Assembly (NCBI RefSeq): GCF_005239225.2
Contig: NC_133292.1
Span: 7,226,985-7,290,984, forward strand
Direction: 5' to 3'
Source: Populus alba
Lineage: Eukaryota > Streptophyta > Magnoliopsida > Malpighiales > Salicaceae
Length of the DNA stretch: 64,000 bases
The notes beneath the pieces were generated by a model. It was not told the DNA's origin, ran no database searches, and worked only from the letters and a program-made list of their open reading frames with translations. Shown piece by piece: positions 50,942-62,709 of this stretch. The position numbers and the translations under genes are program-made. Position 1 is the first letter of the stretch, and each line of letters starts with the position of its first letter.

Positions 50942-51700
50942 TTTTTCTCTTTGATCCTATGCGATGGGATTTTTTTTTTTTTTTTGTTGGGAGTGTGAGA
51001 TGGAGTTGAGGAGCGACTTGAACGGTGTAAGGGCTGAGCGCCAAGGGGCTGTTGGTTGCCACCAGTAGGAAAATTTCCAGCCAAGTTGGGGCGGGGGAGC
51101 CTCGCTCAAACCCGTCTAATAATAGATTTAAGAGAATTATTGTGTTTTTTTAGTACATACGAGTTTATCCGCCCGTTTTTCCATTGAGGTTTTGCACAAA
51201 AACATTTAAAGTAAAAAAAAAAAAAAAAAACAATATATTATTTTTAAACTTTGTATACCGGTTTAAATTTAAAAATTTATTGGATGTGATTGTTATATAT
51301 ATTTTTAAAGTGTTTTTTAAATTATTTTTTTATTTTAAAAATATTAAATTAATATTTTAAAAATATTAATATAAAAAATAAAATAAAAAAAAATACTTTT
51401 ATAAAAATAACTTTCATCACTTTAACAAACACATTTTAGCTAATTTAGAAAGATTTATTAAGAAATCATCGGTAAATTTGTTCATTAACTCATTTACAAA
51501 TCTAATTAAGTCTAATTCATTTTTTTCATTTACAATTCATTAGAATTATAAAAAAATATTTTTCAGTTATCGTTAACACCATAAAAAAAAAACATAAGAA
51601 AAAAAAAGTTGCAGGAATTCACATTTGGACATATCCAAACCTACAAATAATCTTTAAACAAAAACCCAAGCCCAGATTCACAACCTCCCGCCCTTGGCAG
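50942..51700. other. Spacer between FLX-like gene and DFO-like pseudogene
   Basis: The two loci diverge from here. The left 150 bp are the FLX-like leader and promoter side. About 51290-51430 resembles the dispersed AT-rich repeat family. Nothing else is recognised. Confidence 0.5.
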
Positions 51701-53970
51701 ATGTCAGGACTCACCAGATTTTCCTCTTCCGCTGTCAAATCACAAATTGAAGGTTCCAATTTTCACCCTCACAGCCCTTCAATCGTCATCTCTCAATTCA
51801 AAAAAGCTCACTCAATCTCTTCTTTCTTTTGCAGATTCAAAGACGAAACGCTGAGAATTCTCGAATCAGTTCTGGTCTTTAAAGACTTGAAATCGCTGAT
51901 CGAAACACGATCGGATGTGAAACAGTCCATGAGATCCGAATCTGTCTCTATCATCCACCAAATCAAGAAAAAATTGTCAAACAGAAGCTTTTGACTCTCC
52001 AATTATGTGTTGGTGCTTTCGCTCTCACAGGCGATATTGAGGCAGCCACAAACTTCTTGTCATATTTTATCCGTCAATTAATTAAAATTGCTAGCAATCT
52101 CTACATGAATTATGTGTGCAGAGTTGTCTGTCGCTGAAATAAGAGGCATTGCTTTTGCGTGATGTTAAGTCTACCGGTGAAAAATCGCTACAAGCTTCGT
52201 ATCTGGAATGGCTAAATTTTGATCGCCATTGACTTGATAACGGCTTCTATTCTATTGCTATACAGGTTAAGTTTCCTTATTGCTGAGTGAATAATTTATC
52301 TATTTTCTGATATAATAATATTGTCTAGATTAACTTTCGTATTAACGCGAGCCTTCACTTTGATTGTTTTTCGCTTGTATAGTCGTGTGAAAAGTCCCTA
52401 GCATGTTTTGAAAAGAATGACATCGCAGATACGAAAACAGGTGAGCTCTTCGAAAATGCTTAGATTATTGAAGAGATAAAGAGGTTCAAGGACCGTGACG
52501 TGAAGTCTGCAGCTTCAGGTTCTGGTATGTTTATATTCTCTTGTTTTTAATCTTTTTACATGGATGCATAGCATCTGATCAGCTATGATAATCAATCAGG
52601 CTTATGAAATGCGTACTTCAATGATAGCTTGTGTTGCGTTACGCACACGCACGCACACGCACACGCACACGCACACGCACACGCACACGCACATAGAGCT
52701 TTGATCTCTTAGTTTTATGTTGATTTTGGAAGCGAATATTATATATTCTACATGCCACGTTCTGTTGATAAAGATAGAAGTGCAAACAAGAGAGCACAGT
52801 TTGAAGTGTACTGCAGGATACTTTAATCGTTGCTGTAAGGAAGAAAGCCTACTGGGCCTGTCGAATTTGGTGTTCGAAATTCATAAACTGCAGCGAAATG
52901 AAATTAAGCTTGTAGAGATCGTGGATGCAATGGAATGGTAAAATTTATGCTGGCACTGATGATGAGATTACAAGTTCTCACTTCAAAAGTTAATTCATGT
53001 GAAAGAGACTGCCATTATGTTGTGCCAGTTTTCGATGCACATATTGGTGAATTTTTTTGATATTATGTACCATGCCAGAGTTTTAGCATGACTCAGGAGT
53101 TATTCCAAGATGTTTGTGTACGGATTTCATAGCTTTTTATAGGAGTGTCCAGAACAACTCTTTATTTCCTGGCAGTGGATAATTTAAATATAATTGTATC
53201 CTTGTTTACGGGCTTTTGTGGAGTTTCATGTCATGGCGAACGCAGGGTACTTAACATAAGCTTCGAGATAGCTTCAAGATAGATAATAAGCAGGGCATGC
53301 AGCATTTCTTTGTGTGTTTTAATTCCAAGAGGGAAGGAGACTAGTGATCAAATTTAAATAGAGCAGTTTGGCCATTTACGGTGTGGTATGCTCTGCTAAT
53401 TTTGCGCCTCTTATTCTCAATTTAACAGAATTCACGACCGTGGCCCGTTTGGATGGATTAGAAATTTTTAAGTGATTTACATTAGCAATTACCACTCGAG
53501 GTTTCACACAGAGATTTTGGGATATATAATATATATTTTTTTTATTTTCATGCAGCTATCATCTCAGATTCGACATGAGGTTAGACATCACTTTTATTCA
53601 TATGACATTAGCTTTAATCTATAAATCTTTGGCAATGAACTCGTTAATGTTGGACCCCAGGAATAACTACTTTGGATTTAGTGCAACTATTTTGTGGATA
53701 TTTATGTGGTTCTCATTTCTCCAAGTGATTAAGGGTTGGTAAATAAGATTCATGTCAAACTCTTTTAAACATTCCTTTACGTTTGATGGTTACAAATTCT
53801 GTTCGGTCATTCCAGTCCAGGCACAAGCGGCTGAGTAGTTGAAAAGGAAAATAGCCGAGAAGAGCAAAATGTGCTCTTCATTTCATAGAGAAACAAAGAG
53901 TGCTTCAAGCACTCTTTTTAGAAATGGAATCAAGAAGCGGCATGCACATGTATTGCGTAAACCCACTGTT
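51701..53970 (+). pseudogene. DFO-like (pseudogene): Decayed DFO-like gene (DOUBLE-STRAND BREAK FORMATION)
   Basis: Exon-like pieces keep intron order: 51701-about 52045, 52133-52265, 52382-52525 and 53819-about 53970. Recognisable phrases are DETLRILESVLVFKDLKSL and GAFALTGDIE, then EALLLRDVKS and ASYLEWLNF, SCEKSLACFEKNDI, and LKRKIAEKSKM. Breaks: a frameshift in the A-run near 51968, in-frame stops at about 52151-52153 (where the family has Tyr), in the piece before 52240, near 52469 and at 53842-53844, and a first donor reading GC instead of GT. DFO is a plant-specific protein needed for meiotic double-strand breaks. Retained introns show it is a decayed gene copy, not a retrocopy. As I recall, At1g07060 (DFO) lies between the CCT gene and GILT in Arabidopsis. 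Identity rests on remembered similarity plus that position. Confidence 0.7.
52641..52693 (+). repeat. (CACACG)n minisatellite in a pseudogene intron
   Basis: About 53 bp of CACACG/CACG units form an uninterrupted purine-pyrimidine alternation, which favours Z-DNA. It lies between the third and fourth exon remnants of the DFO-like pseudogene. Confidence 0.9.
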
Positions 53971-56900
53971 TGCAGCAGAATGTTGAATTATAACTTTGTT
54001 GCCAAATTTACCTGTCCTCACGGAATTTGTTTGTATGACTGGAAAGTTGTATCAAGTCACTTCTCGTTGTTAACTACAAGCTCTTTCCCCTTAAATCGTA
54101 ACGATTCTGAAGACAGAGATGTTTTTCTATTCCATTCAATCAAAAGAACATCAGTGTATGCTCTAATTATCTGATCATTTTGGATCTTTTCATATGATAC
54201 GATGTGTTTGGGAGCATTTACTTAACTCTAGAGGCTGATGCTAGTGTACTTGGTCTGATTAGGGGACGAGAAGGGAAGAGATTGGTCTGGATGACATGCT
54301 CTGCTGGTTTGTCTTGGATTAGCCATATCAAGGTCGTATATGCAAACCACAAAAACAGTTAGCATGGCTAGAGCATTTATGCTCCCGTCAGTACATTACT
54401 ATTGTATTTTGCAATAGAAAATCAAGACAATAATGAAAATGAGCTTTCAGGAGTCCTTAACTAGTTTTCTTTGGCATGCCCTGGAAGAAAAATGAATTAT
54501 CTTTCTACTTATTCATTCTCCAATTCCATTTTGTAGAGTACGCTGTCAGGAAGGGCTTCTCTTCTGGTGCCTCTCGAGTCTGGCCAGCCAATATCACTAA
54601 CAAAGAGATTCATTCATGAGCCATGGTATGTGAAGTACTTGTTGCCTTAAAATATATATTTCAAAGTCTAGATTGAAGATGACCTCTTCAATTTTTGAAG
54701 TATTAAACCATAAAGGAGTTTATTATGAGGGAAAAACGTAGCTCTGCAGCATCAAATTAACACGGCCCATGTTCGTGTGCTTTCTCACGTGCTTTCCTCT
54801 TGCTTCAGGCCTAGTGTTTTTCTTGATTTCCACCGAACTGATTATGCAGACCTTGCAATTTGAATAGAATTGGTCACCTTGGAAATCCAACATGGACTCT
54901 GTTCAAGCTTCTGAATTGCAAGTCTCTGTTGCCATGAGCCCCTCACTTGCGATGTTCTCTTTTGTCAATTAATGCCCTCTAATCTTCACCCCTTCAGATT
55001 TGAAAGTAAACTATATGCAAATTTCAAGAATCGAATCTTCCATATCACCAAGCACATTAAATGCTTGCGTTGGACCTCGCATGTTTTATTTTTCTTCAAG
55101 AGGGTGAAAGATGTCTGTTTTTCCTCTATTCTATTCATGTGTTTTAAAAAAACCATGGTAAAACAAAGAATACAAAGGTTCTCACCGTCAAACTATGATT
55201 CCTTTTCTTCGTTCTAGAGCTTAGGGGTTTGAAACTTGGAGGTGTGAACTTGAAAATACGCGCTTTGTGATGTAGTGCAAATCTAAGAAATTTCAACAGG
55301 TGGCCCCATAGTAATATATTGGCTGAGATACGGGTCTAAAATAACACACATGCACTTCATTAAATGACACATACACGAGAAAAAAAAGAAAATATAGATA
55401 CGCCAGGACACCTAGAGAAGGAGAGTGCGCATGTATATAGCTTACTTGATAGTAAAATCTCTCTTTCTAATAAATCTCGTGTTTGAGTATCTTCTTTATA
55501 ATAATAATAATAAAAAAAAATAAATAGGGAAGGAGATCTATTCTGCTCGGAACAGAAGATTCGAAGCTTGGAATCATGTGGTAAGCATTAAATGCAAGAG
55601 AAAAGGAATTGGTCTTAGGGTTTCACACCCCTTGTGTTTCCCGTTTAAATCTCTCTGGAATTGGGATTTTTATAATCCCTCAGAAGTTAAACCTTAGCTT
55701 TATGTCGGATCTCATTTAATGGTTCCACATTAGTTGCTTTGTGGGTTATCGTTATCATCGTTCGTATAGATTATTTCATGGAGACAAGGTGAGAAGTGGA
55801 TTAAGACTTCAAATAATGTCTGTTTACTAGAAGAGACAGTCTTTCAACGATTTGATGGTTTAGAATAGTGCAACTGTTATCAAACGAGATTTTTTTATAT
55901 ATTATTATTAACATTAATTTCCAGGTTTATTTACGGTTATTTTAATTAATTTTACGAATTTTAAAAATTAATAATCATATAGGTTTATATAGTTAACTAT
56001 CATTATTTTAGCAACTATAAAATTTGAATTTGAAGATCATATGAAAAATAAATCCCTTGATTTCAAAGCTCTTATTAATAAAAAATTTCAAGTTTATGAT
56101 GGAATGCAATGTTTGTAAAGCCAAACATTGTTCATTAAATTCCTTCTGGGGGCTTGTCTCCTACTACGTTCCAAGGATTCTCTATGCAACCCCGCGGTGT
56201 TTCTAAAGCTTGCATTCAAAGGACTAGTTGTGTCAGCTTACGCTAATTTAGAAAACAAGAGCAACAATGGCATCTATAATTTTTATGTTGTTGATGATGC
56301 ACATCACTAACACTGTAATGACCGATAATTTTTTTTTTTTTTTTGCTATTTTAAAATTCAGGACAATCTATATATAATATTTTTCATCTAATCTAAATCT
56401 TGGTTAATTTTGGATTTTTCAACCCAAATCTAATTGAGTTCTTCCGGTTTTTATTCTATCTATTTTGTTATGTTGAATATATTTTTTTTTAGATTTATAT
56501 TTTATTTATATTTTCATCTTTCAATACTTGATTTTATTAAAGATTGAACTTCATAGTTTATTATGATTTGTTTTTTTTTTATAGTTATTTCAGTTTATGA
56601 TTCATGTCATAAATTTGATGAGATAATCTAGTTGACTCAAGTTTTTTTTTTTTTGCTATTTTTTTAATTGATATTTTTTTTTCAGTTTCATCATTCAACA
56701 TCATCAATATTTAGTTAATTATGAATTATAGACTTTATTATATTTTAAATTTATTTTTTTTAATTTTATTATTCAACAATAAGTTTATTGAGAATTAAAA
56801 TTTAATTTTTTTTTTATACGGGGTTATCATGGTCTCATGACCCACGAGTCGATTCAATATGATGTTTTTCTAAAAAAAAAAAATTTTAAAAAATTTTAAT

Positions 56901-57849
56901 ATTTATTTTTTGTCAAACTATATTTTAATAGTTGTCTAAGTTGTTTTTGGACCCATTAAATCAATCGAGTTATATCAATTTAACTCTCACATGGTTTTAT
57001 TTTTTTTCTACAAGAAGAAAAAAAAATTAATTATACATGGATGTTTCTTGAATCGAGCTTGACTGAATTGTTGCAGCAATTTTGAATGCCGAAGAAAAAC
57101 TTGGAGGGCAACTCATTAAAAGCTCCGTTGATCAAAAAGTTATGCATGGATGTTTTTTGTGCAGACAATAGTATAGTGAATGGCAGACATCTAACGTTAA
57201 TTCAGATAAAGGAAGAGGGGAATTGGATGAAATTTCCATGTGATTTATTTATTGTTGCCAACAAACATTCATGTCTAGCCTATTTCTTTTGATGTCTTGA
57301 TTCGGGTTAGCTAGATAGGTTTCTTATCGCTCTCACCATATTGGAAAACCCTAAACCGGCCTAACAATTAACGATTCTCACACTCTCTACGAGGTTTAGA
57401 CTTTTATTTACTACATGTATTTTTTTATAATGTAACATAGGCTTAGACATTCGAAACCTAGTAGTATAATAATACAATCATCATAATATGCATTTTTTTT
57501 TTTTTTTTAACATACTCACATGAGTATACATACATGCAATCAGAACATAGAAACAAATAGTCAAACAAGAACGTGGACAAGAGTACTAGTGCACCAATGC
57601 ATTGCCAGCCCATCACGCGCCTCGGCGGTGGTCAACCTCGTCCATTTGATTTTCATACCAAAAGCCTTAATCTGTAAATCTATGTGCATGCGATTGTTTC
57701 CACGGTGCTTTCCTCCACAATTGGGAATCATAGCTGCTTCCTTCCATGTACTTTATTATTTGTTTAATTATAATGACAATCTCTTTATTTTAACTTGAAC
57801 ATGCATGTGCATCCATTCTACACACCAGGCTAGCACATCCCTCAACTAT
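53971..57849. other. Gene-free interval between the pseudogene and the LBD gene
   Basis: No coding gene is supported. Pseudogene 3' flank probably continues for some hundreds of bases. A degenerate tandem repeat occupies 56.4-57.0 kb. The final part is the LBD promoter region. Confidence 0.5.
56390..56970 (+). repeat. Second array of ~155-bp degenerate repeat
   Basis: Units show the same phrase order as the array at 30.0-30.6 kb: CATCTTTCAATACTTGATTT, then AAAGATTGAACTTCATA, a TCATAAATTTGATGAGATAA segment and GTTGACTCAAGT, followed by a further CATCATTCAACA unit and a CATGACCCACGAGTC segment. It is more decayed than the first array. Confidence 0.55.
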
Positions 57850-57857
57850 TATAAATA
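57850..57857 (+). promoter_or_regulatory. TATA box of the LBD gene
   Basis: TATAAATA lies 119 bp upstream of the start codon, giving a predicted transcription start near 57885 and a pyrimidine-rich leader of about 90 nt. Confidence 0.65.
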
Positions 57858-57975
57858 CACATTCTAATCTCTCATTTTGTTCCACATTGAGCTTCCTTTT
57901 GGATTTCTTTATATCTTTCTCTCTACCTATCTGCATCAAAAGAGAATTTTCTTCGAGTTATTTTAAGACGAAAAC

Positions 57976-58602
57976 ATGGGGGGTTCTTCACCATGTGCAT
58001 CCTGCAAACTGCTAAGGCGCCGGTGCGCCAAAGACTGCATCTTTGCCCCTTACTTTCCTTCTGATGATCCCCATAAGTTTGCCATTGTCCACAAGGTCTT
58101 TGGTGCTAGTAATGTTAGCAAAATGTTGCAGGTTCCCCCTCTCTCCTTAATTTGTGTGTGTACTGATCTATACTATGCGTGTATGAAAACAGCAAAGCAC
58201 GTTGTTTGCGCAGTTTTTAATATTAATGATGATCCTTTAAATGATGAGGATATTGTAATCTTGCAGGAGATTCCAATTCATCAGAGAGTAGATGCTGTGA
58301 GCAGTTTAGTTTATGAAGCAAATGCAAGAGTGCGAGACCCAGTCTATGGATGTGTTGGTGCAATATCTTACTTACAAAATCAAGTATCACAGTTGCAAAT
58401 ACAACTTGCAGCTACTCAGGCAGAGATGAATTGCATCCAGATGCAACAAGAGCCTACCTTACCAACCCAGCTAGATCAAGATGAGAAGGCACTTCTCTTA
58501 GCCAGTAGCAATAACTTCAATAACATTCCTCAATATTTTAACTTTGCCTCTTCTAGCAATGTAATCCAAGACCCTCTTAAGAGAGAGTCTCTCTGGACTT
58601 GA
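57976..58602 (+). CDS. LBD12-like: LOB-domain (LBD/ASL, class I) transcription factor
   Basis: Two exons (57976-58131, 58267-58602) join in phase 0 and encode 163 residues. The LOB domain shows the zinc-binding CX2CX6CX3C (C7, C10, C17, C21), the GAS block ending FGASNVSKMLQ, and the Leu-zipper-like region (YEANARVRDPVYGCVGAISYL..LQIQL). The intron splits GAS block and zipper after SKMLQ, the conserved position. The 135-nt intron is open and in frame, so retention would add 45 residues without a stop. LBD proteins are nuclear regulators of organ boundaries, vascular growth and lateral organs. MGGSSPCASCKLLRRRCAKDC and the downstream QVSQLQIQLAATQAE are nearest LBD12/LBD3/LBD4-type members, several of which act in cambium. 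Compared with the usual HQRADAV and EILCIQ, this copy has HQRVDAV and EMNCIQ. Confidence 0.95.
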   Translation: MGGSSPCASCKLLRRRCAKDCIFAPYFPSDDPHKFAIVHKVFGASNVSKMLQVPPLSLICVCTDLYYACMKTAKHVVCAVFNINDDPLNDEDIVILQEIPIHQRVDAVSSLVYEANARVRDPVYGCVGAISYLQNQVSQLQIQLAATQAEMNCIQMQQEPTLPTQLDQDEKALLLASSNNFNNIPQYFNFASSSNVIQDPLKRESLWT

Positions 58603-61001
58603 GTAGTACTTGAAAATTGTTTTTTTTTAATGAATAATTAGTACCCTTTTTGTTCAAGGTTCTCTCTAATCAATTTTGAGTTCAATATTGACCTAGCTTG
58701 CTTGTTCTAGCTCTGTGTTTCTCATGGAAACCAAATCCATGATTGCGTGTGGAATTAAGCAGTATGCACGTGCGTGTCCATGTGAAAGAGAGAGGCTAAT
58801 AATTTTAGTTCTTGGAATATATGAGACAAAAACAAACTTCATGTAGGATATTGAGTTAAGGGGTCAACGTCGATCGTTATACAGTACTACCGCATGTGAG
58901 ATACATACAAACACAGTAGGGTTTACATTAATTCTCTTTTCTTCATTAAGACGTTACTTATTACGGGGCCTGTTGTCCCCTTTGGCAGTTCTCTTTCAAC
59001 ACTACATATGATTATAAAATTGAAATGCTAAATTAATTAGCCATCATTTCTAGCTAGCTTGCTAGCTCATGACAGGCCGCTGGCTTAATTAACAGAGCAC
59101 GTTAACGCATCCTGGCATCTTAATAACATGCATATAATTATGGTTGTGTTGTTCCAATCTCTAAATAATAACATACATCCTTTGTTTCAATCTTATCACG
59201 TGAGATGGGGGCTACAGAGCAACTCAGAAGTGCACTGTTCTTGTGACAAGAATCTTGAAAAACCCATTTTAATATTAGCTTTAAAGTTTGTAAGAAGAAA
59301 ATCACAGTTTTAAATATTATTCTAACTGCGCAGCAACTTTTCCCCTGCGTTTGTATATATCTGAGCGAAGGTTTAGAAATAGCTTCAAATAGGGTACGAG
59401 TATTCTATGTGCAAGATTTCTTAAAGTCAAATATAGAAGCGGTTAATTTAACATGTCCCTCATTGGAAAATGCTTATCAATTTTGCTTTTGTGAAAATGA
59501 CCTTTCCCATGTTGAATTTTTCATAAGAGCGTTGCTAGCTCGAATAAGCTTTTAGGACGTAGCATTTCCCCTGGTTTTTGCAGCGATTTATATGGTCATC
59601 GGGGTTAGTTGGATTGCTAAATCATGTCTGCGTGCGGTGCCGGAAAAATAATCTAAACAATGGCTTGTTTGACTGTTTCTTTTTTTCTTTTTTTTTATTA
59701 ATTTCTTAGTCAGCCTGGTATTCTTTCGAGTTAGCTCGGTGACATTGAGTCAGGGGTTGGTTGGAGACGAATCCTCAGAATGGAAAGATCCTTCTATTTT
59801 TTTTTTAATGGCTGTGCTTCGTAAAAGATCACTCCTCCTTACAATATGAAAATAAACAAGAAATAAGGACAAATAATTTTGTTAACGCACCCAGCTAAAA
59901 CTCTCTAATGAATAAATAAAAAAAAAATGGAATCCCTAGGATATAGTCGATATTATTATTATTATTAGTTGAAGAGAAAGGTGGATCGTACATTTCCATT
60001 TAAAATAAATTATTACACTGAACCTCAAATCTGGAAAGACTATCTCTTCACAAATGGAGGAGAGGACCGACGATTGAGATTGGAGTTCAATGACAGACAG
60101 GAATCGTCAGCTAGTTACCAAAATGACTTGGGCCCCTCTTTTAGGAGGCATGTCGGGGACAGGTTCAGTTTTTCGGTGGGCATCATTGTTGTTATTTCGT
60201 CTCCTTGCGGGTACTTTTTATTTATTTATTTATTTACCTTTTTTTATACCTTGGGTTGGGTTGGAGTGGATATATATGTCTAGGCGTGCCTGCATCCAAC
60301 CCTGGGCTGGCATCTTCTTATCCGATCTGGGCCGATCTTGGGCTTATTAAGCAACTGAGATTCAGTTAGAGTCCATCTAGCATTAACCTTTTCATACAAA
60401 TAATTAATGAAAAGTGTTTTCAGTAAAAACTTTAAAGATATTACAAGTTACGGGATAGTGATCTTAATTGGGTCCAATGATATTGAAGAATCTCATTTTT
60501 CTAACGGCTCGTTTTCATGAATTCCTTCATTGATTCATTTTTAGCCTCATTTCTGTGTAAATTGTCTATAAAAAAAAAACCATGTAAATGTTAAGAAGTG
60601 AGAAATTATTCTGATAATAATTATTTTTATTTTTTTTAATTATAAATAAATTAAAATAATTTTTATATTAACACATTAAAATGATTTGAAAATAAATAAA
60701 AATTAATTTGAAATAAATAAAAAAGATTTCAAAAACAGCACTAACACAAAATGAATTTATGTATTGACATATAGCCAAAATCATTGTAAAATGTACGTAT
60801 TATTCGGAATTTGTAAAAAAAAACTAAATGGACAAAACACAGCACTAAATATAAAAGTAGAGCTTTACTTGTAAGAAACCAACATTTCTATATATTTCGA
60901 ATGCAAAGAGCGTAACTATTCGTTTTTTTATTTGTTATTATTATATTATTATTATAATTGCTGCTGCAAGCTATTATCAGCAGCTAGCCAATCACAACTA
61001 A
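58603..61001. other. Gene-free interval between LBD and EC1 genes
   Basis: The LBD 3' flank is followed by AT-rich DNA with no supported gene. A dispersed AT-rich repeat copy lies at about 60600-60745 (CTGATAATAATTATTTTTAT start, TAAATTAAAATAATTTTTAT core, CACATTAAAATGATTTGAAA). Confidence 0.5.
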
Positions 61002-61421
61002 TCAAGGAAGCAAAGGTTGCTCTGGAACAGCATTAGTTACAGATGGTGCATATGGATCTTTGGAAGCGGCAGCTTTATCGCAGTAGCCTTCAAGTATCTG
61101 GCCCTCTTCAGTCGTAAACCCGAGCGTATCAATCATGTCAGGCCAGCAATGTTCACCGATTGTATGCAGAGCCTGGCAACAGCTATGGCCTAGTTGAGTC
61201 TCTCCGTTGAGGAAAAAAAGAATGATCTCCCCTGTGCATGCTTGGAGCTGAACCAAAGAGTCCCAGCAACTCGATGACTCTTCATCTAATTTCAAGCGAA
61301 CCGTAAGGTTCGAGGCTGAGGCTAATGGCCGGGCCGTGGCGGTGGCCGTGGCCTTGTTGCAGTCCAAGCTGCAGCATGCAGAGAAAGCAACCAAGAGAAA
61401 GAGCATGAGATTAAAAGCCAT
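61002..61421 (-). CDS. EC1-like: Egg-cell-secreted EC1-like protein (prolamin-like, DUF1278)
   Basis: An intronless frame encodes 139 residues from the ATG at 61421. Two upstream in-frame ATGs (61475, 61448) are rejected because the TATA box lies at 61465-61459. Residues 1-24 are a signal peptide (MAFNLMLFLLVAFSACCS). The mature part holds the six-cysteine prolamin-like fold (SCW, QACTG, CC, HCW, GYC) with the EC1 signature regions EIILFFLNGE and LGHSCCQAL. EC1 peptides are stored in egg-cell vesicles and released when sperm arrive, priming sperm for gamete fusion. The intronless structure and length match the family. The C-terminal extension (ASKDPYAPSV..) is variable in EC1s. Expression would be expected in the egg cell; that is family knowledge, not read from this sequence. 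Confidence 0.92.
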   Translation of the reverse strand: MAFNLMLFLLVAFSACCSLDCNKATATATARPLASASNLTVRLKLDEESSSCWDSLVQLQACTGEIILFFLNGETQLGHSCCQALHTIGEHCWPDMIDTLGFTTEEGQILEGYCDKAAASKDPYAPSVTNAVPEQPLLP

Positions 61422-61458
61422 TTCGAAGGTGGTGTGGAGATTGATCATGGTTGGGTGT

Positions 61459-61465
61459 TTATATA
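61459..61465 (-). promoter_or_regulatory. TATA box of the EC1-like gene
   Basis: TATATAA on the minus strand lies 38 bp upstream of the chosen ATG. Transcription would begin near 61432, leaving a leader of only about 10 nt. This supports the start at 61421 and excludes the upstream ATGs. Confidence 0.65.
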
Positions 61466-61729
61466 GAGATAGCATCCATGTGGGTATTGATTTGAACGTT
61501 ACAATATTTACTCATTGAAGGCGAAGAGGCTGAGAGAACGTGGAGGCGGAGCCAATTAAAAAAAAAAAAACCAATAGTTAGGCAAGGCAATCGCCCATCA
61601 AGCTGCAAATTTATAACTACTAAATCAAATTATTGCAGGACCCGGCCATCATTAAAAACATCAATTACCTAGTAGCTAAGATGGAGAAGTCAGTACGTCA
61701 AACAACCAATCATGTCTTTGATAATACGT

Positions 61730-62330
61730 TCAATCTGTTTTTTTTTTTTCATTTTAAAAAACTATTAAATTAATATTTTTAAAATATTTTTTAATTATTT
61801 TAATACAGGGTATTAAAAATAAAATTTAAATTTAAAAAATCTTATTTAATATATTTTAAATTTTGAAAAATACTTTGCACTCCATTACCATACATGACAA
61901 ATAGATATTTCATTTCATATGATTTTTTTTAAATATTATATTTTTTTATTTTAATAAAAATCAAAATTCATAAGTATATTAAATCAGAAACTAATTTTTA
62001 TTTAAATAAAAAATCATTTTTAAATTTTTTTTTTTTTATCAAAACATCAAAGTTTTAATTTTTTTTTAAAAATTTTAATTCATTAAAAAACTCAGACAAT
62101 TCTAGGATACATATGTATCAATCACTATATTAAAATTAAAAAAATAATTATTTTTATGTCATGTTAAGTTAATTTAGATAATATTTGAGATTGTAACAAT
62201 TGTTTTTTAAAGTATATTTTTTAATATATTAAAAAAAAATTTTTATTCTTTAAAAATTTATTTTTAATATTAATATATCAAAATAATTCAAAACCATAAA
62301 AAAATTAATCCATACCAACAATAATTATTC
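61730..62330. repeat. Two further copies of the dispersed AT-rich family
   Basis: About 61740-61860 carries a reversed, decayed copy (TAATTATTTTAATA core). About 62170-62320 carries a forward copy (AATATATTAAAAAAAAATTT, then TTTATTTTTAATATTAATAT and ATCAAAATAATTCAAAA). Between them the sequence is simple A/T. Confidence 0.4.
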
Positions 62331-62579
62331 TGAAGAAAAGAGTGAGGTACTGAATTTGATTAACCAATCAATAAGTCACACCATCTTGAAGTGTTTAGAA
62401 CACTCGACATGTCATTGGTATTTTCTATTTTTGGTCCCCCGTGCACAGGAAGAAAAAAAAAGTTTCCATGGCCCCCACAATCCTCCAAGGTGGAGTATAT
62501 TGGCCTATCACAACAAAGTAGGCAATGAAGCAACCAATAGAAAGAGAATATAAGATTCCATGTGGGATCAGAATTTATT

Positions 62580-62586
62580 TATATAA
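62580..62586 (+). promoter_or_regulatory. TATA box of the CCT gene
   Basis: TATATAA lies 124 bp upstream of the start codon, with a CCAAT motif about 45 bp further up (62534). The predicted leader is about 100 nt. Confidence 0.55.
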
Positions 62587-62709
62587 TTTTTTTTTCTATT
62601 ACTCACACCAACTCTTCTCTTCTCAACTCTCTTATAGTATTCAAACCCGCCACGCGTTCATAGCACATTAGGAAAAAAGAGTAATATTCACAAAAGAAAG
62701 AGAGATAGG

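Noticed and set aside
54972..55217. 81-codon open frame downstream of the DFO-like pseudogene
   Set aside because: No similarity to the pseudogene's family or any domain; no splice context.
61422..61475. Upstream ATGs for the EC1-like gene
   Set aside because: The TATA box lies at 61459-61465, so these ATGs would be upstream of or too close to the transcription start, and the signal peptide begins properly at 61421.
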